From: Planctomycetota bacterium
Lineage (GTDB): Bacteria > Planctomycetota > UBA1135 > GCA-002748355
Direction: 5' to 3'
Assembly (NCBI GenBank): GCA_027021385.1
Contig: JALUUL010000069.1
Location: 156,145 to 220,144, forward strand
Length of the DNA: 64,000 nucleotides
Shown here: positions 25,299 through 33,461 of the stretch, in pieces
Position numbering within the stretch: the first letter of the stretch is position 1
How the letters are laid out: the number at the start of each line of letters is the position of its first letter
Translations under genes and position numbers: made by a program
The notes under the pieces: model-generated
What the model saw: the letters and a program-made list of their open reading frames with translations, nothing else
Told to the model about the DNA's origin: nothing
The model's database searches: none

Positions 25299-26042
25299 AT
25301 GGAACGCCTCCACCGGGGACGCCGCCCTCTCTCGACTCCGATTCCCGAAGAGGACCTGCGGCTCAGCGTCGTGATTCCGGTCTTCAACGAGGAAGCGACT
25401 CTCGAGGACTGCGTGGCCCGGGTGCTCGCCGAGGACACGCCCAAGGAGATCATCCTCGTCGACGACGGCTCGACCGACCGGAGTCCGGAGATCCTGAGGG
25501 AGCTGGAAGGTCGTGACGGGGTGAAGGTCGTCCGCCACGATCGGAACCTCGGCAAGGGTTCGGCCTTGCGGAGCGGTTTCGCTGCGGCCTCGGGAAACGT
25601 CGTCCTGATCCAGGACGCCGACCTCGAATACGACCCCGAAGACTATCCCGCCCTGCTCAAGCCGATCGTCCAGGGGAAGGCGGATGTCGTCTACGGATCC
25701 CGTTTCCTCGTCCGGGAGTATGCGAGGGTGCACCTCTACACGCACTACCTCGGAAACCGCTTCCTGACCTTCCTCTCGAACCTCGTGACCGGGCTGAACC
25801 TGACCGACATGGAGACCTGCTACAAGGTCTTCCGGAGGGATGTCGTCGACCGCCTTTCCCTGAAGAGCCGACGCTTCGACGTCGAACCCGAGATCACGGC
25901 CAAGGTCGCGAGGATGCGCTGCCGGATCTACGAGGTCCCGATTTCGTACGCGGGGCGGGATTTCAGCGAGGGCAAGAAGATCTCTTGGAAGGACGGTCTC
26001 GTCGCGATCTGGGCCATCCTCAAGTTCCGCTTCACGGATTAA
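25299..26042 (+). CDS. Family 2 glycosyltransferase, polyprenyl-phosphate type
   Basis: 247 residues. GT2 of the DPM/DPG-synthase group: LSVVIPVFNEEATLEDCV, ILVDDGSTDRS, NLGKGSALRSGFAAASGNVVLIQDADLEYDPEDYP (nucleotide-sugar site), VYGSRF, and LTDMETCYKVFRRDVV. Transfers a sugar to undecaprenyl phosphate or a similar lipid. No membrane helices. ATG follows the upstream stop by 2 bp. Confidence 0.88.
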   Translation: MERLHRGRRPLSTPIPEEDLRLSVVIPVFNEEATLEDCVARVLAEDTPKEIILVDDGSTDRSPEILRELEGRDGVKVVRHDRNLGKGSALRSGFAAASGNVVLIQDADLEYDPEDYPALLKPIVQGKADVVYGSRFLVREYARVHLYTHYLGNRFLTFLSNLVTGLNLTDMETCYKVFRRDVVDRLSLKSRRFDVEPEITAKVARMRCRIYEVPISYAGRDFSEGKKISWKDGLVAIWAILKFRFTD

Positions 26043-26285
26043 GGGGGGAAGAGGCCTGGAGCGGTCGGGCCATTCCGAAGGAGGTCGGGTTCCCGGCCGG
26101 AGCCAGGCGAAGGTCCCGGCGGTGACGAGGGCGTAGACGAGGTCGCCGGCGACGAACTTGAAGGTCGTCTTCCACGCATGGCACTCCCGGATCGAATCCT
26201 GGAGGGCCGCCACGCCGTAGGCGAGCAGGGCCGCAGTCCCGCAGACCTGGATGACCTTCGGCCGGGAGGTTCCTGCGGGAGGGGG
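26043..26285 (-). other. Gene-free gap holding a possible membrane-protein remnant
   Basis: Directly after the pruA stop, and in the same frame, the minus strand reads a protein-like stretch with two hydrophobic segments (around QVCGTAALLAYGVAAL and FVAGDLVYALVTAGTFAWL). The only usual start codon is GTG at 26213, inside the first hydrophobic segment, and no stop occurs before the frame enters the glycosyltransferase gene in antisense. It may be a truncated or decayed small membrane-protein gene, or chance. Confidence 0.25.
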
Positions 26286-27833
26286 TCAGATCTTCTCGGA
26301 GACGGACTTGGCCTGCAGGAAGAGGAGCAGATAGTCGCGTCCGCCGGCCTTCGAGTCCGTGCCGGACATGTTGAAACCGCCGAAGGGCTGGCCCCCGACC
26401 AGCGCGCCGGTGCACTTGCGGTTGAGGTAGAGATTCCCGACGTGGAAGCGCCGTTTCGCGTAGTCGAGATGCGCCCGGTCGTTCGAGTAGATCGCCCCCG
26501 TGAGCCCGTACTCGGTGCCGTTGAAGACCTTCGTCCCCTCCTCGAAGTCCGCGACCTTGCAGACCGCGAGCACCGGACCGAAGATCTCCTCCTGCATGAT
26601 CCTGGCCTCGGGCGCCACGTCGGCGAAGACCGTGGGCCGGATGTAGAACCCATTGCCAGGCGCCTTGTCGCCTCCCGCGATCAACCGCCCTTCCCCCTTC
26701 CCGATCTCGATGTAGTCGAGGATCTTCTTGTAGGCGTTCTCGCTCGAGACCGGACCCAGGGAAGCTTCCGGCCGGCTCGGATGAGCGACGACGAGTTCCG
26801 AGGTGAGGGCGGCCAGCTCCTCGACGAAGCGGTCGTAGACGGTCTCGTGCACGATCGCCCTGGAGCAGGCCGAACACTTCTGTCCGGAGTATCCGAAAGC
26901 CGAGGCCACGACGCCCCGGACGGCCGCCTCGAGGTCGCAGTCGGCGTCGACGTAGATGCCGTCCTTCCCTCCCATCTCGGCGACGACGCGCTTGATCCAG
27001 ATCTGGCCGGGCGCCATGCGGGCGGCCTTCTCGATGATGCCGAGCCCCACGGCCTTGCTGCCGGTGAAACTGATGAACCTGGTTCTCGGGTGGTTGACGA
27101 GATGCTCGCCCGCTAGGGCGCCCGGTCCGGTCAGGTAGTTCAACACGCCGCCGGGGAGGCCGACCTCGCGCATCAGGTCCACGAAGGCCCCGCCGATCGT
27201 CGGGGAATCGCTGGCCGGCTTCAGGACGACGGTGTTCCCGGCGACGAGGGCCGCCGTCGTCATGCCGACGAGGATGGCCAAGGGGAAGTTCCAGGGCGGG
27301 ATGATCGCTCCGACCCCGAGTGGGATGTAGAAGAGTTCGTTCTTCTCGCCGGGGATCGGGGTGACCGGCTGGGGTTCGGCGTAGCGAAGAGCCTCCCGGG
27401 CGTAGAACTCGAGGAAATCGATGGCTTCCGCCGTGTCGGCGTCGGCTTCGGCCCGGTTCTTTCCGACCTCGTAGACCATCAAGGCCGAGAACTCGTGCTT
27501 GCGCCGGCGCATCAACTCGGCGGCGTCGAAGAGGAACTGCGCCCGCTCGGCCGCCGTACGTTCCGACCATTCGGGGAAGGCGGCGTCCGCGGCGCGGATC
27601 GCCTGTTCGGCTTCCTCGACCCCGCATTTCGGCCAGATCCCGACGACGGTTTCGGTCTCTCCGGGGTCCCGGGACACGAGTTCGCCCGAGGTCGTGATCT
27701 CCTCGCCGCCGATCCAGCAGGAATGCTTCGCTCCGAGCTGGTCCCTGACTTTCCTCAAGGCGGCCTCGAAGGCTTCCGAGGATTCGGGCTTCGAGAAGTC
27801 GGTGAGGGCTTCGTTGCGGAAGGGTTCGACCAC
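26286..27833 (-). CDS. pruA: 1-pyrroline-5-carboxylate (glutamate semialdehyde) dehydrogenase
   Basis: 515 residues, the usual length for the single-domain RocA/PruA enzyme that oxidises glutamate semialdehyde to glutamate with NAD+ in proline and arginine catabolism. Aldehyde dehydrogenase features: PLGVGAIIPPWNFPLAI, FTGSKAVG, the general base Glu in AEMGGK, and the nucleophile Cys in SGQKCSACSRAIV. GTG at 27833 chosen because AGGAGAG lies just upstream; the frame is open a further 27 codons. No proline dehydrogenase gene is in the window. Confidence 0.92.
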   Translation of the reverse strand: MVEPFRNEALTDFSKPESSEAFEAALRKVRDQLGAKHSCWIGGEEITTSGELVSRDPGETETVVGIWPKCGVEEAEQAIRAADAAFPEWSERTAAERAQFLFDAAELMRRRKHEFSALMVYEVGKNRAEADADTAEAIDFLEFYAREALRYAEPQPVTPIPGEKNELFYIPLGVGAIIPPWNFPLAILVGMTTAALVAGNTVVLKPASDSPTIGGAFVDLMREVGLPGGVLNYLTGPGALAGEHLVNHPRTRFISFTGSKAVGLGIIEKAARMAPGQIWIKRVVAEMGGKDGIYVDADCDLEAAVRGVVASAFGYSGQKCSACSRAIVHETVYDRFVEELAALTSELVVAHPSRPEASLGPVSSENAYKKILDYIEIGKGEGRLIAGGDKAPGNGFYIRPTVFADVAPEARIMQEEIFGPVLAVCKVADFEEGTKVFNGTEYGLTGAIYSNDRAHLDYAKRRFHVGNLYLNRKCTGALVGGQPFGGFNMSGTDSKAGGRDYLLLFLQAKSVSEKI

Positions 27834-27984
27834 GGCTCTCTCTCCTGGGTCGGGGACGTGGAGGGGGCGGGACCACTCTCCCTCCTCAAATCGGGGCGGG
27901 GATTCTATCCGCAACGGATCCGAGGATCACGGAAGCCCGGCGGAGGAAGGGGCGGGGTCGGAGGCGGTGCGTGGAAGGAGAAAA

Positions 27985-28024
27985 GGGGGAAAGGGGCGGG
28001 GCCGGGGGGGCCCCGGGGGGAGGG
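27985..28024 (+). other. Dense run of G tracts (G-quadruplex-capable)
   Basis: Six runs of three or more G (27985-27989, 27993-27996, 27998-28001, 28004-28010, 28015-28020, 28022-28024) lie in the 276-bp gap between the zinc-ribbon gene and pruA. The G-rich strand is the template for pruA transcription. GGGGCCCC inside it is also self-complementary. Function unknown. Confidence 0.4.
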
Positions 28025-28109
28025 AGGACGTCCTTGGGGATCGGAACTCGGGTGATGAGAGATACGGATCGGAAAAAGAGCAGGGCTTCGCGGGTTCGAA
28101 ACCGTCGGG

Positions 28110-28319
28110 TCAGGAAGCCTTCGGGCGGCGCTTGTTCTTGCCGTTCTCTTTCTCGGCCTGGAGACCGGCTTGGAAGGCCTGGAGATCGGACTTGCTGAAA
28201 AGACGCACGGGGGAACCGCACTCGACGCACCAGGACTGGTCGACGCTCATCAGGAAGCGCACGTAGGCGCCGCATTTCTCGCACCACTTCTTTTCGTTGT
28301 AGTAATCGAGGATGTCCAT
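28110..28319 (-). CDS. Small zinc-ribbon protein
   Basis: 69 residues. Two CxxC knuckles, CEKCGAYV and CVECGSPV, 16 residues apart, form a zinc ribbon; the C-terminus is Lys/Arg-rich. ATG with a clear GGAGGG ribosome binding site about 8 bp upstream, so it is a real gene. Could bind nucleic acid or protein; no function can be assigned. Lies upstream of pruA on the same strand with a 276-bp gap, and downstream of a 379-bp gene-free region. Confidence 0.8.
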   Translation of the reverse strand: MDILDYYNEKKWCEKCGAYVRFLMSVDQSWCVECGSPVRLFSKSDLQAFQAGLQAEKENGKNKRRPKAS

Positions 28320-28698
28320 CGTCGTCTCCCTCCTAACAGCCGATCGCGGAACCTCATCGGGTCCGAGGGGGGAGGAGCAAGCGCCCTGCCAACTCTCGAG
28401 AATCCCCCTGCTGTTCTTGCAAGTCTCTGTGATAGATCAGGTTGCATCCGGATATGGATGCCGCTTAGGCGGATTCCGCCGATCTCAGTTAGCGGCTTCG
28501 GAGCCGGGGGTAACCACCGGGGAGCCTCCAGGGCGAGACCTCTCGTCCCGATGCGTGCGCCGGGAACGGGGTTTCAGGGAAGGATGAAAATCCGCAACCT
28601 TCGTTGCATCCGGGCGACACGACCCGGCTTTCGAGAAGTCGGGGAGCCCGCGTTCCGAGGATTCCCGGAAAGGCGGGAGAGGGCGGGCTCGGACGGGG
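28320..28698. other. 379-bp gene-free region with several inverted repeats
   Basis: No gene supported on either strand. It contains a 6-bp stem GCATCC/GGATGC (28444-28461), nested arms GCCGC...GCGGC around GGCGG-ATT-CCGCC (about 28460-28496), and GGGCGAGA/TCTCGTCCC (about 28530-28549). On the minus strand it is the 5' region of the zinc-ribbon gene. It could be a structured leader or small RNA; it matches no riboswitch class that I can name with confidence. Confidence 0.35.
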
Positions 28699-29817
28699 TC
28701 AGGGGGCCCCTTCGAGGGAGGCGCGGAGATCGGCCGCCGTGGCCGGGTCTTCCTCGCGGGCCAGGGCGCGGTCGAGGGCCTCCCGATGGGAGCCGAGCCG
28801 GCCCAGGGCCCAGGCCGCCGCCGTCCGGAGCCCGCTGTCCGCCTCCTCGAGGGCGGCCCGGAGCGCCGGGGCCAGGTCCTCCCTCCGGAGGTTTCCGGCG
28901 ACGAGGGCCGCGTTGCGCCTGAGCCCCATCCTCCCGGCCCTGCGCAGGGCCGTTCCGGTCCAGTCCTCTTCCCATTCCCGTTCCGACAGCCGGATCAGGG
29001 CCTCGAGGTCGTAGGTCTCGGTCACCAGATGCGGCCGGAGATCCGAATCCTCGTCCGCCCGTCCGCCGGCCGCCCGGCTCGTGTAGGGGCAGACCTCGAG
29101 GCAGAGATCGCAGCCGAAGACCCAGGCGCCCTGCGCTTCCCGGAGGTCCCTGGGGATCGGGCCTCGGTGTTCGATCGTCGTGTAGGAGAGACAAAGACGG
29201 GCGTCGAGACGGAAGGGGGCGATCAGGGCTCCGGTCGGGCAGGCCTCGAGACAGGCCGTGCAGGTGCCACAGGATCCGTTCGAGAGAGAGGGAGCCTCGA
29301 CTTCCAGGTCCAGGAAGACCTCGCCGAGAAGGAGCCAGGGTCCTCTCCTCGGGTGGATCAGTCCGCAGCTCTTCGCGGAAAAACCGAGCCCGGTCCGCAG
29401 GGCGAGGGCCCGTTCGAGGACGGGGGCGGCGTCGACCGCGATTTTCGCGGGGATTTCCCGCCGGAACTCCTGGGCCAGCCGGGTCCGGAGTTTCCGCAGC
29501 CTGGACCGGAAGACCCGGTGATAATCCCGTCCCGCGGCATAACGGGCCAGGCGCCCCCCCCCGGGAAAGGAGGCCGGGCTCCTCGAGTAGTCGAGGGCAA
29601 CCGTGAGCAGTCCCCTCCCTTCGGGAAAGAAGAGGGTCGGATCCAGGATGCGGGCCTCGTTGCGGGCGAGCCAAGTCATCGAGGCCTGGCGCCCCTTGGC
29701 GATCCATTGCCGGAATCTTTCCCGGTCCTCCTCGCGGAGTTCCGGTGGACCGCAGGCCGCGAGGTCGAAGCCTGCGGCCAGGGCCAGTTCCAGAAGGGTC
29801 TCGGTGGGTCGTGCCAT
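28699..29817 (-). CDS. queG: Epoxyqueuosine reductase
   Basis: 372 residues. Cobalamin-dependent reductase that makes queuosine in tRNA from epoxyqueuosine, following QueA. N-terminal catalytic part with VDAAPVLERALA (Asp129) and GFSAKSCGLIHPRRGPW; two 4Fe-4S clusters from CGTCTACLEACP (Cys183, 186, 189, 193) and CDLCLEVCP (Cys236, 239, 243); C-terminal HEAT-like repeats (residues ~300-372) for tRNA binding. ATG at 29817 chosen over the longer frame because family similarity starts there. Transcribed away from the next gene. Confidence 0.95.
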   Translation of the reverse strand: MARPTETLLELALAAGFDLAACGPPELREEDRERFRQWIAKGRQASMTWLARNEARILDPTLFFPEGRGLLTVALDYSRSPASFPGGGRLARYAAGRDYHRVFRSRLRKLRTRLAQEFRREIPAKIAVDAAPVLERALALRTGLGFSAKSCGLIHPRRGPWLLLGEVFLDLEVEAPSLSNGSCGTCTACLEACPTGALIAPFRLDARLCLSYTTIEHRGPIPRDLREAQGAWVFGCDLCLEVCPYTSRAAGGRADEDSDLRPHLVTETYDLEALIRLSEREWEEDWTGTALRRAGRMGLRRNAALVAGNLRREDLAPALRAALEEADSGLRTAAAWALGRLGSHREALDRALAREEDPATAADLRASLEGAP

Positions 29818-29929
29818 CGTCCTCGTCAGGTTCCGGAGGGTAGCAGGATCGCTGCGGACCGAAGTTGTCCTCAAGCGGAAACCGCCTTCCGGTCGATGAA
29901 TGAGAGCCCTCCTCCGAAGGAAGTCCGAA

Positions 29930-30925
29930 ATGGCGAAGGACAAGAAGATCCCCCGGCGCCCCAGAAGTCCGCGATCCCCAAGGGAGGTTCCGGAGGAGTT
30001 CGGACGGACTCCGCCGGACCCGGCCGCAGGAGCCCCTCAGGAGGGTGAGTCCCGGATCGGGGTCTCCGAAATGGAACCGGGACCCCGGGGGACCCTCCCT
30101 GTCGAGACTTCCAGGACGGGAGTTCCAGATCTCGAGCGGATCCATCCTGAACCCGGTGAGGGGCGGGAACGGGTTCCCTTCGCGCCGAACCCCGAAGATG
30201 CGCAGGTTCTGACGCCGAGAACCGCGAATGGGGTCGTGCGGGCCGGGAAACTCGATCTCCTGCTCCGGGAGGTCCGGACACTCGAGGAGGCGGGCAAACT
30301 CTTCCTTCTCGGCGAGGAGTGCCTGGCGCGCTGGCTTGTCGAGGGCCGCCTCCTTCTCCACCGGTGCCTGACCGCGTTCGAGGCCGAAGACCGTGAAGAA
30401 CTCGGCCGAAACCTCGAGCGGCTCCAATCCCTGCAGGCCTGGATCCAGGAGGCCCAGGAGGACAACCTCGACCTGGCCCGGGCCTTCACCCGGGGCATGG
30501 CGAGACAGGATGTCATCGCCCTCGTTCGGGACGCGGCCTCGACCTTCCATCCTTGTTACGAGGAGATCCGCCTCCATCTGCCCCCGCTTGGTGAACAGAG
30601 GCGCACGACGGGCCACGCCCTCGGGATGTACCAGGCCTTCCATCTCGCCCTCGAGGCCCTCGCCTTCCGGCTCGGAGGCCGGGGAACGATCCGGATCGAG
30701 GTCGAGGAGGGGAATCTCTTCCTGATGGTGCGATTCCTCGGCGAGTGCCCGGAAGAGAGCAGCCTGGGAGCCCCCCCCGTGGATCTCCTCCGGAAGATCC
30801 GGCGGCTCGTCGTCACCCTGCACCGGGGCAAGGTCTTCCCCGGGGAGGACGGCCCCTCGGGCGCCTCGATCGTGCTCGCTTTTCCTTTAAGGCGCCCGGA
30901 ACTCAGGGACCTCGATCGGCACTGA
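29930..30925 (+). CDS. Unknown protein, possible histidine-kinase-like ATPase fold
   Basis: 331 residues, not recognised. Residues 1-100 are basic then Pro/Gly-rich and probably disordered. Residues ~105-200 are helical (TLEEAGKLFLLGEECLARWLVEGRLLL and ERLQSLQAWIQEAQEDN). The C-terminal ~130 residues resemble the end of a GHKL ATPase: IRIEVEEGNLFLMVRFLGE and GPSGASIVLAFPLRRPE, but clear N- and G-boxes are not seen. May be a degenerate sensor partner or phosphotransfer-like protein. ATG at 29930 has AAGGAAG upstream; another ATG lies 30 bp before. Confidence 0.6.
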   Translation: MAKDKKIPRRPRSPRSPREVPEEFGRTPPDPAAGAPQEGESRIGVSEMEPGPRGTLPVETSRTGVPDLERIHPEPGEGRERVPFAPNPEDAQVLTPRTANGVVRAGKLDLLLREVRTLEEAGKLFLLGEECLARWLVEGRLLLHRCLTAFEAEDREELGRNLERLQSLQAWIQEAQEDNLDLARAFTRGMARQDVIALVRDAASTFHPCYEEIRLHLPPLGEQRRTTGHALGMYQAFHLALEALAFRLGGRGTIRIEVEEGNLFLMVRFLGECPEESSLGAPPVDLLRKIRRLVVTLHRGKVFPGEDGPSGASIVLAFPLRRPELRDLDRH

Positions 30926-31000
30926 AGGCCGGAGGGATTCCTCCCAGGAGGGGGCTGGGGTCCGTAGGGCCCGAAGCCTGTCTTAACTCACGCTCCGACA

Positions 31001-31016
31001 GAGACTAATGAGTCTC
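31001..31016. other. Perfect inverted repeat upstream of the sigma factor gene
   Basis: GAGACT (31001-31006), loop AATG, AGTCTC (31011-31016) in the 280-bp gap before the sigma factor gene. It could be a terminator of the upstream gene (75 bp after its stop) or an operator. The rest of the gap shows a TAAACT -10-like hexamer near 31128 and nothing else clear. Confidence 0.35.
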
Positions 31017-31205
31017 GTAGTCCCGGGGAGTCTCGGGCGGCGGAGGTCGTCCTCGAATCTCCGGGCCCGGTTTGCGGTCCTGCGGAGAGAGTTCGAAAGC
31101 TTCGCTGTCGTCATGCCGGGTTTCCGCTAAACTGGAACGGGAGCGGAATCCGCGCAGGCGGTCCTCTCGTCCCTCCGTTGCTCCCTGAAGAAACGCCGAG
31201 AACTG

Positions 31206-32231
31206 ATGACCCCCATCCAGATCCGGCAGGCATTTCCTCTGGAAATGGCCTCGCGCCTCCGGGCTCTGTCCCGGGAAACCGGAGATCCCCGCGCCGACGA
31301 GCTGGCCCGGGATTTCGAGGTCCTCCTTCGGATCTCTTCCGGCGCGGCGCAGGCCGACCCCGGGGAGACCCCCCTGCTATCCCTCCCCGAGGACCGGAAG
31401 GATCTCGATTCCCGCACTCTCGGGCGCGAGACGATCGAGAGTTTCCGGGACCGTTGCTCGACCGTCTTGATGGATCTCTATCGATCGACGAGCAGTCCTG
31501 CGGCCTTCGGTCTCCTGTATGAGATCAACTACCGTCCGTTCCTGAACGTGATCTCCGCGCGGTTGAAGAAGTTCTATTTCTCGGTCGATCCGCAGGACGT
31601 CCTGCAGGAAGTCTTCTTCAACATCTACCGCTATCCCCACAAGTTCCATGCGGACAAGGATCGGGCCTTTCGTTACTGGGCCTCGATGATCATCCGCAAC
31701 ACGGTCTTCAAGCACACGCGGGAAATGGGGAAGGAGATTTCGAGGGAGATCGCGGACGAGGAGATCGAATCCCATCCCGACCGGCCGGGCCGCAGTCCGG
31801 TCCAGCTCGCGATGACCGAGGAGAGCAGGCGCTTCTGCTCGAAGATCTACGTCCTCTTCCTCGAACTCTACCTGGCCGCCTACGAGGGCCTCAGCGAGAG
31901 GGAGCGCAAAGCTCTCCACATCGTCGAGGTCGAGGGGCATCCGTACAAGGTCGCGGCCGAGACCCTGGGGATCCGCCTCGAAAACCTCAAGATGGTCGTC
32001 TTCCGCGCACGGAAGAAGATCCAGCGCGCCCTGGATCGCGCGATCGCCTCGGCCGAGAACTTCAGGCCCGGTTTTCTCAAGAACGCGGCCTGCTATCGGT
32101 TTCGGAACACGGGCGGGGATCGGATCCTGCTTCCTTCGTCGCTCCGGCGGAAAGGGTCGGAAAGACCAGGGGGCGTTCCGAATTCCCTCGACGATCTCCG
32201 TCCCCGCAACCAGGAGATCCCTTCCCCCTGA
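31206..32231 (+). CDS. ECF-type RNA polymerase sigma factor
   Basis: 341 residues, longer than usual ECF sigmas (~200). An N-terminal ~95-residue region is unassigned. Region 2 is NYRPFLNVISARLKKFYFSV followed by DPQDVLQEVFFNIYRY (the core-binding DxxQEVF helix), and region 4 is LSERERKALHIVEVEGHPYKVAAETLGI plus a recognition helix and FRARKKIQRAL. The C-terminal ~65 residues are basic and unconserved. The next gene encodes a zinc-finger protein of anti-sigma type 12 bp downstream, so the pair is probably a regulatory unit. Confidence 0.85.
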   Translation: MTPIQIRQAFPLEMASRLRALSRETGDPRADELARDFEVLLRISSGAAQADPGETPLLSLPEDRKDLDSRTLGRETIESFRDRCSTVLMDLYRSTSSPAAFGLLYEINYRPFLNVISARLKKFYFSVDPQDVLQEVFFNIYRYPHKFHADKDRAFRYWASMIIRNTVFKHTREMGKEISREIADEEIESHPDRPGRSPVQLAMTEESRRFCSKIYVLFLELYLAAYEGLSERERKALHIVEVEGHPYKVAAETLGIRLENLKMVVFRARKKIQRALDRAIASAENFRPGFLKNAACYRFRNTGGDRILLPSSLRRKGSERPGGVPNSLDDLRPRNQEIPSP

Positions 32232-32243
32232 ACCCCGATTCGC

Positions 32244-33461
32244 ATGAACACCGGACATCGAAACGATCGCCGTTCGAAACCCTGCGCCGATGTGCAGGTC
32301 GACCTGTCGGCGATGCTCGACGGCGAGCTGGACAGCGTGAGGGCGCGCCGCGTCCTCGTGCATCTCGAGGTCTGTCCCGATTGCATGCGATTCATGGAGG
32401 CCCTGAAGAAGCAGGTGGACCTCCACCGCGAGAGTCTGCGAAAGGCCCCGCGTGAAACCCTTCCCGCCGGCGGGGAGGAGGAGGTCGATCTCTTCTCGGG
32501 TGAGGAGGTCTGGGCGGGGTTGGACGAGGATCCCTCCTCCTTCCTCGGACGGATGCTGGACGAGGGCAAGGATCGGCTCTCCGAGATCTTCTATCAGATC
32601 GGCAGGGCCTACGTGATCCTCGCCGTGCATCCCGAGTTCTTCCGTCTTCTCTGCAAGGAACCCGTTCCGATTCCCGAATACAAGCTTCGCGGGCGGTCCG
32701 TGATGGACGGGGTCAGTGGCGGAGAACCCGTTCCCGAATCCGCGCGGGGCGGGAAGGACGCAGGGACCTGGCTCGAGGCCCGCCACCTGCTGCACGGCGA
32801 ACTCGAGGACAAGAAGGGGAACCTCGAAAAGGGGAGGTCCTTCCTGGAACTCGCGCTCTCGCTGCGCTCCCCCTTCCCGCAGGCCTCGATCATGCTGGGG
32901 GAGGCCTTCTACCAGCAGGTCGATTTCGAAAAGGCCCGGGCGTGTTTCCAACGGGTTCTCGAGGAGTGCCCCCCGGATTCGGGGCCCCTCGATCCCGTCG
33001 CGAAGGTCCCTCTCAGGGTTTTCGCCGAGGAGCATCTCGGAAACCTCTGCCTGGCGGAGGGGAAGCTGGAGGAGGCTTTGCGATGGTTCCGCAAGGTCGA
33101 GGCCTCGGGGGCCATGCGGAGGCACCCGAACTTCTCCTCGGCCTATGGGAATCTCGCGTACACGCACCTGTTGCTCGGAAACTTCGAGTCGGCCGGGGAC
33201 TATATCGAAAAGCTCTATGCCGAGTTCCCGGCGATGCGCAAGGCCTACGGCCAGATGTTCGCGCTAAAATCGAATATCCAAAAGGTGTTACGGTCCAATC
33301 CCCAAATCCTCGAACGGCTCCGCAGGTGTTGCCCCGAATGGTTCGGGGAGCGGGCCGCCGGATTGAAGCACGGAATGGAACTCCAGTTCGATTTCGTCGC
33401 CGAGGACTCCCGGGACTCCTGCTCCGCCACCCAAGGCCCTGAAGGAGGAGTCGAATCATGA
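32244..33461 (+). CDS. Zinc-finger anti-sigma-like protein with TPR repeats
   Basis: 405 residues. The N-terminal ~50 residues form a ZAS-type zinc finger (HLEVCPDC: His40, Cys44, Cys47), as in cytosolic anti-sigma factors. Residues ~180-330 contain TPR-like repeats (for example SIMLGEAFYQQVDFEKARACFQRVLEE, EEHLGNLCLAEGKLEEALRWFRKV, and AYGNLAYTHLLLGNFESAGDYIEKL). No membrane helix is seen, so it is likely cytoplasmic and may sense a partner through its TPRs. Probably controls the upstream sigma factor. Stop overlaps the next ATG (ATGA). Confidence 0.75.
   Translation: MNTGHRNDRRSKPCADVQVDLSAMLDGELDSVRARRVLVHLEVCPDCMRFMEALKKQVDLHRESLRKAPRETLPAGGEEEVDLFSGEEVWAGLDEDPSSFLGRMLDEGKDRLSEIFYQIGRAYVILAVHPEFFRLLCKEPVPIPEYKLRGRSVMDGVSGGEPVPESARGGKDAGTWLEARHLLHGELEDKKGNLEKGRSFLELALSLRSPFPQASIMLGEAFYQQVDFEKARACFQRVLEECPPDSGPLDPVAKVPLRVFAEEHLGNLCLAEGKLEEALRWFRKVEASGAMRRHPNFSSAYGNLAYTHLLLGNFESAGDYIEKLYAEFPAMRKAYGQMFALKSNIQKVLRSNPQILERLRRCCPEWFGERAAGLKHGMELQFDFVAEDSRDSCSATQGPEGGVES

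Noticed and set aside
25116..26213. 365-residue minus-strand reading frame
   Set aside because: From 26042 on it is the exact antisense of the glycosyltransferase gene; only its first ~55 residues look protein-like.
28480..28560. c-di-AMP (ydaO) riboswitch
   Set aside because: Only the G-rich core is similar; the other conserved stretches are missing, and on the plus strand no gene follows.
28560..28640. Cobalamin riboswitch (GGGAAGGATGAAAATCC resembles part of one)
   Set aside because: The B12-box and other conserved parts are missing, and no cobalamin gene follows on that strand.
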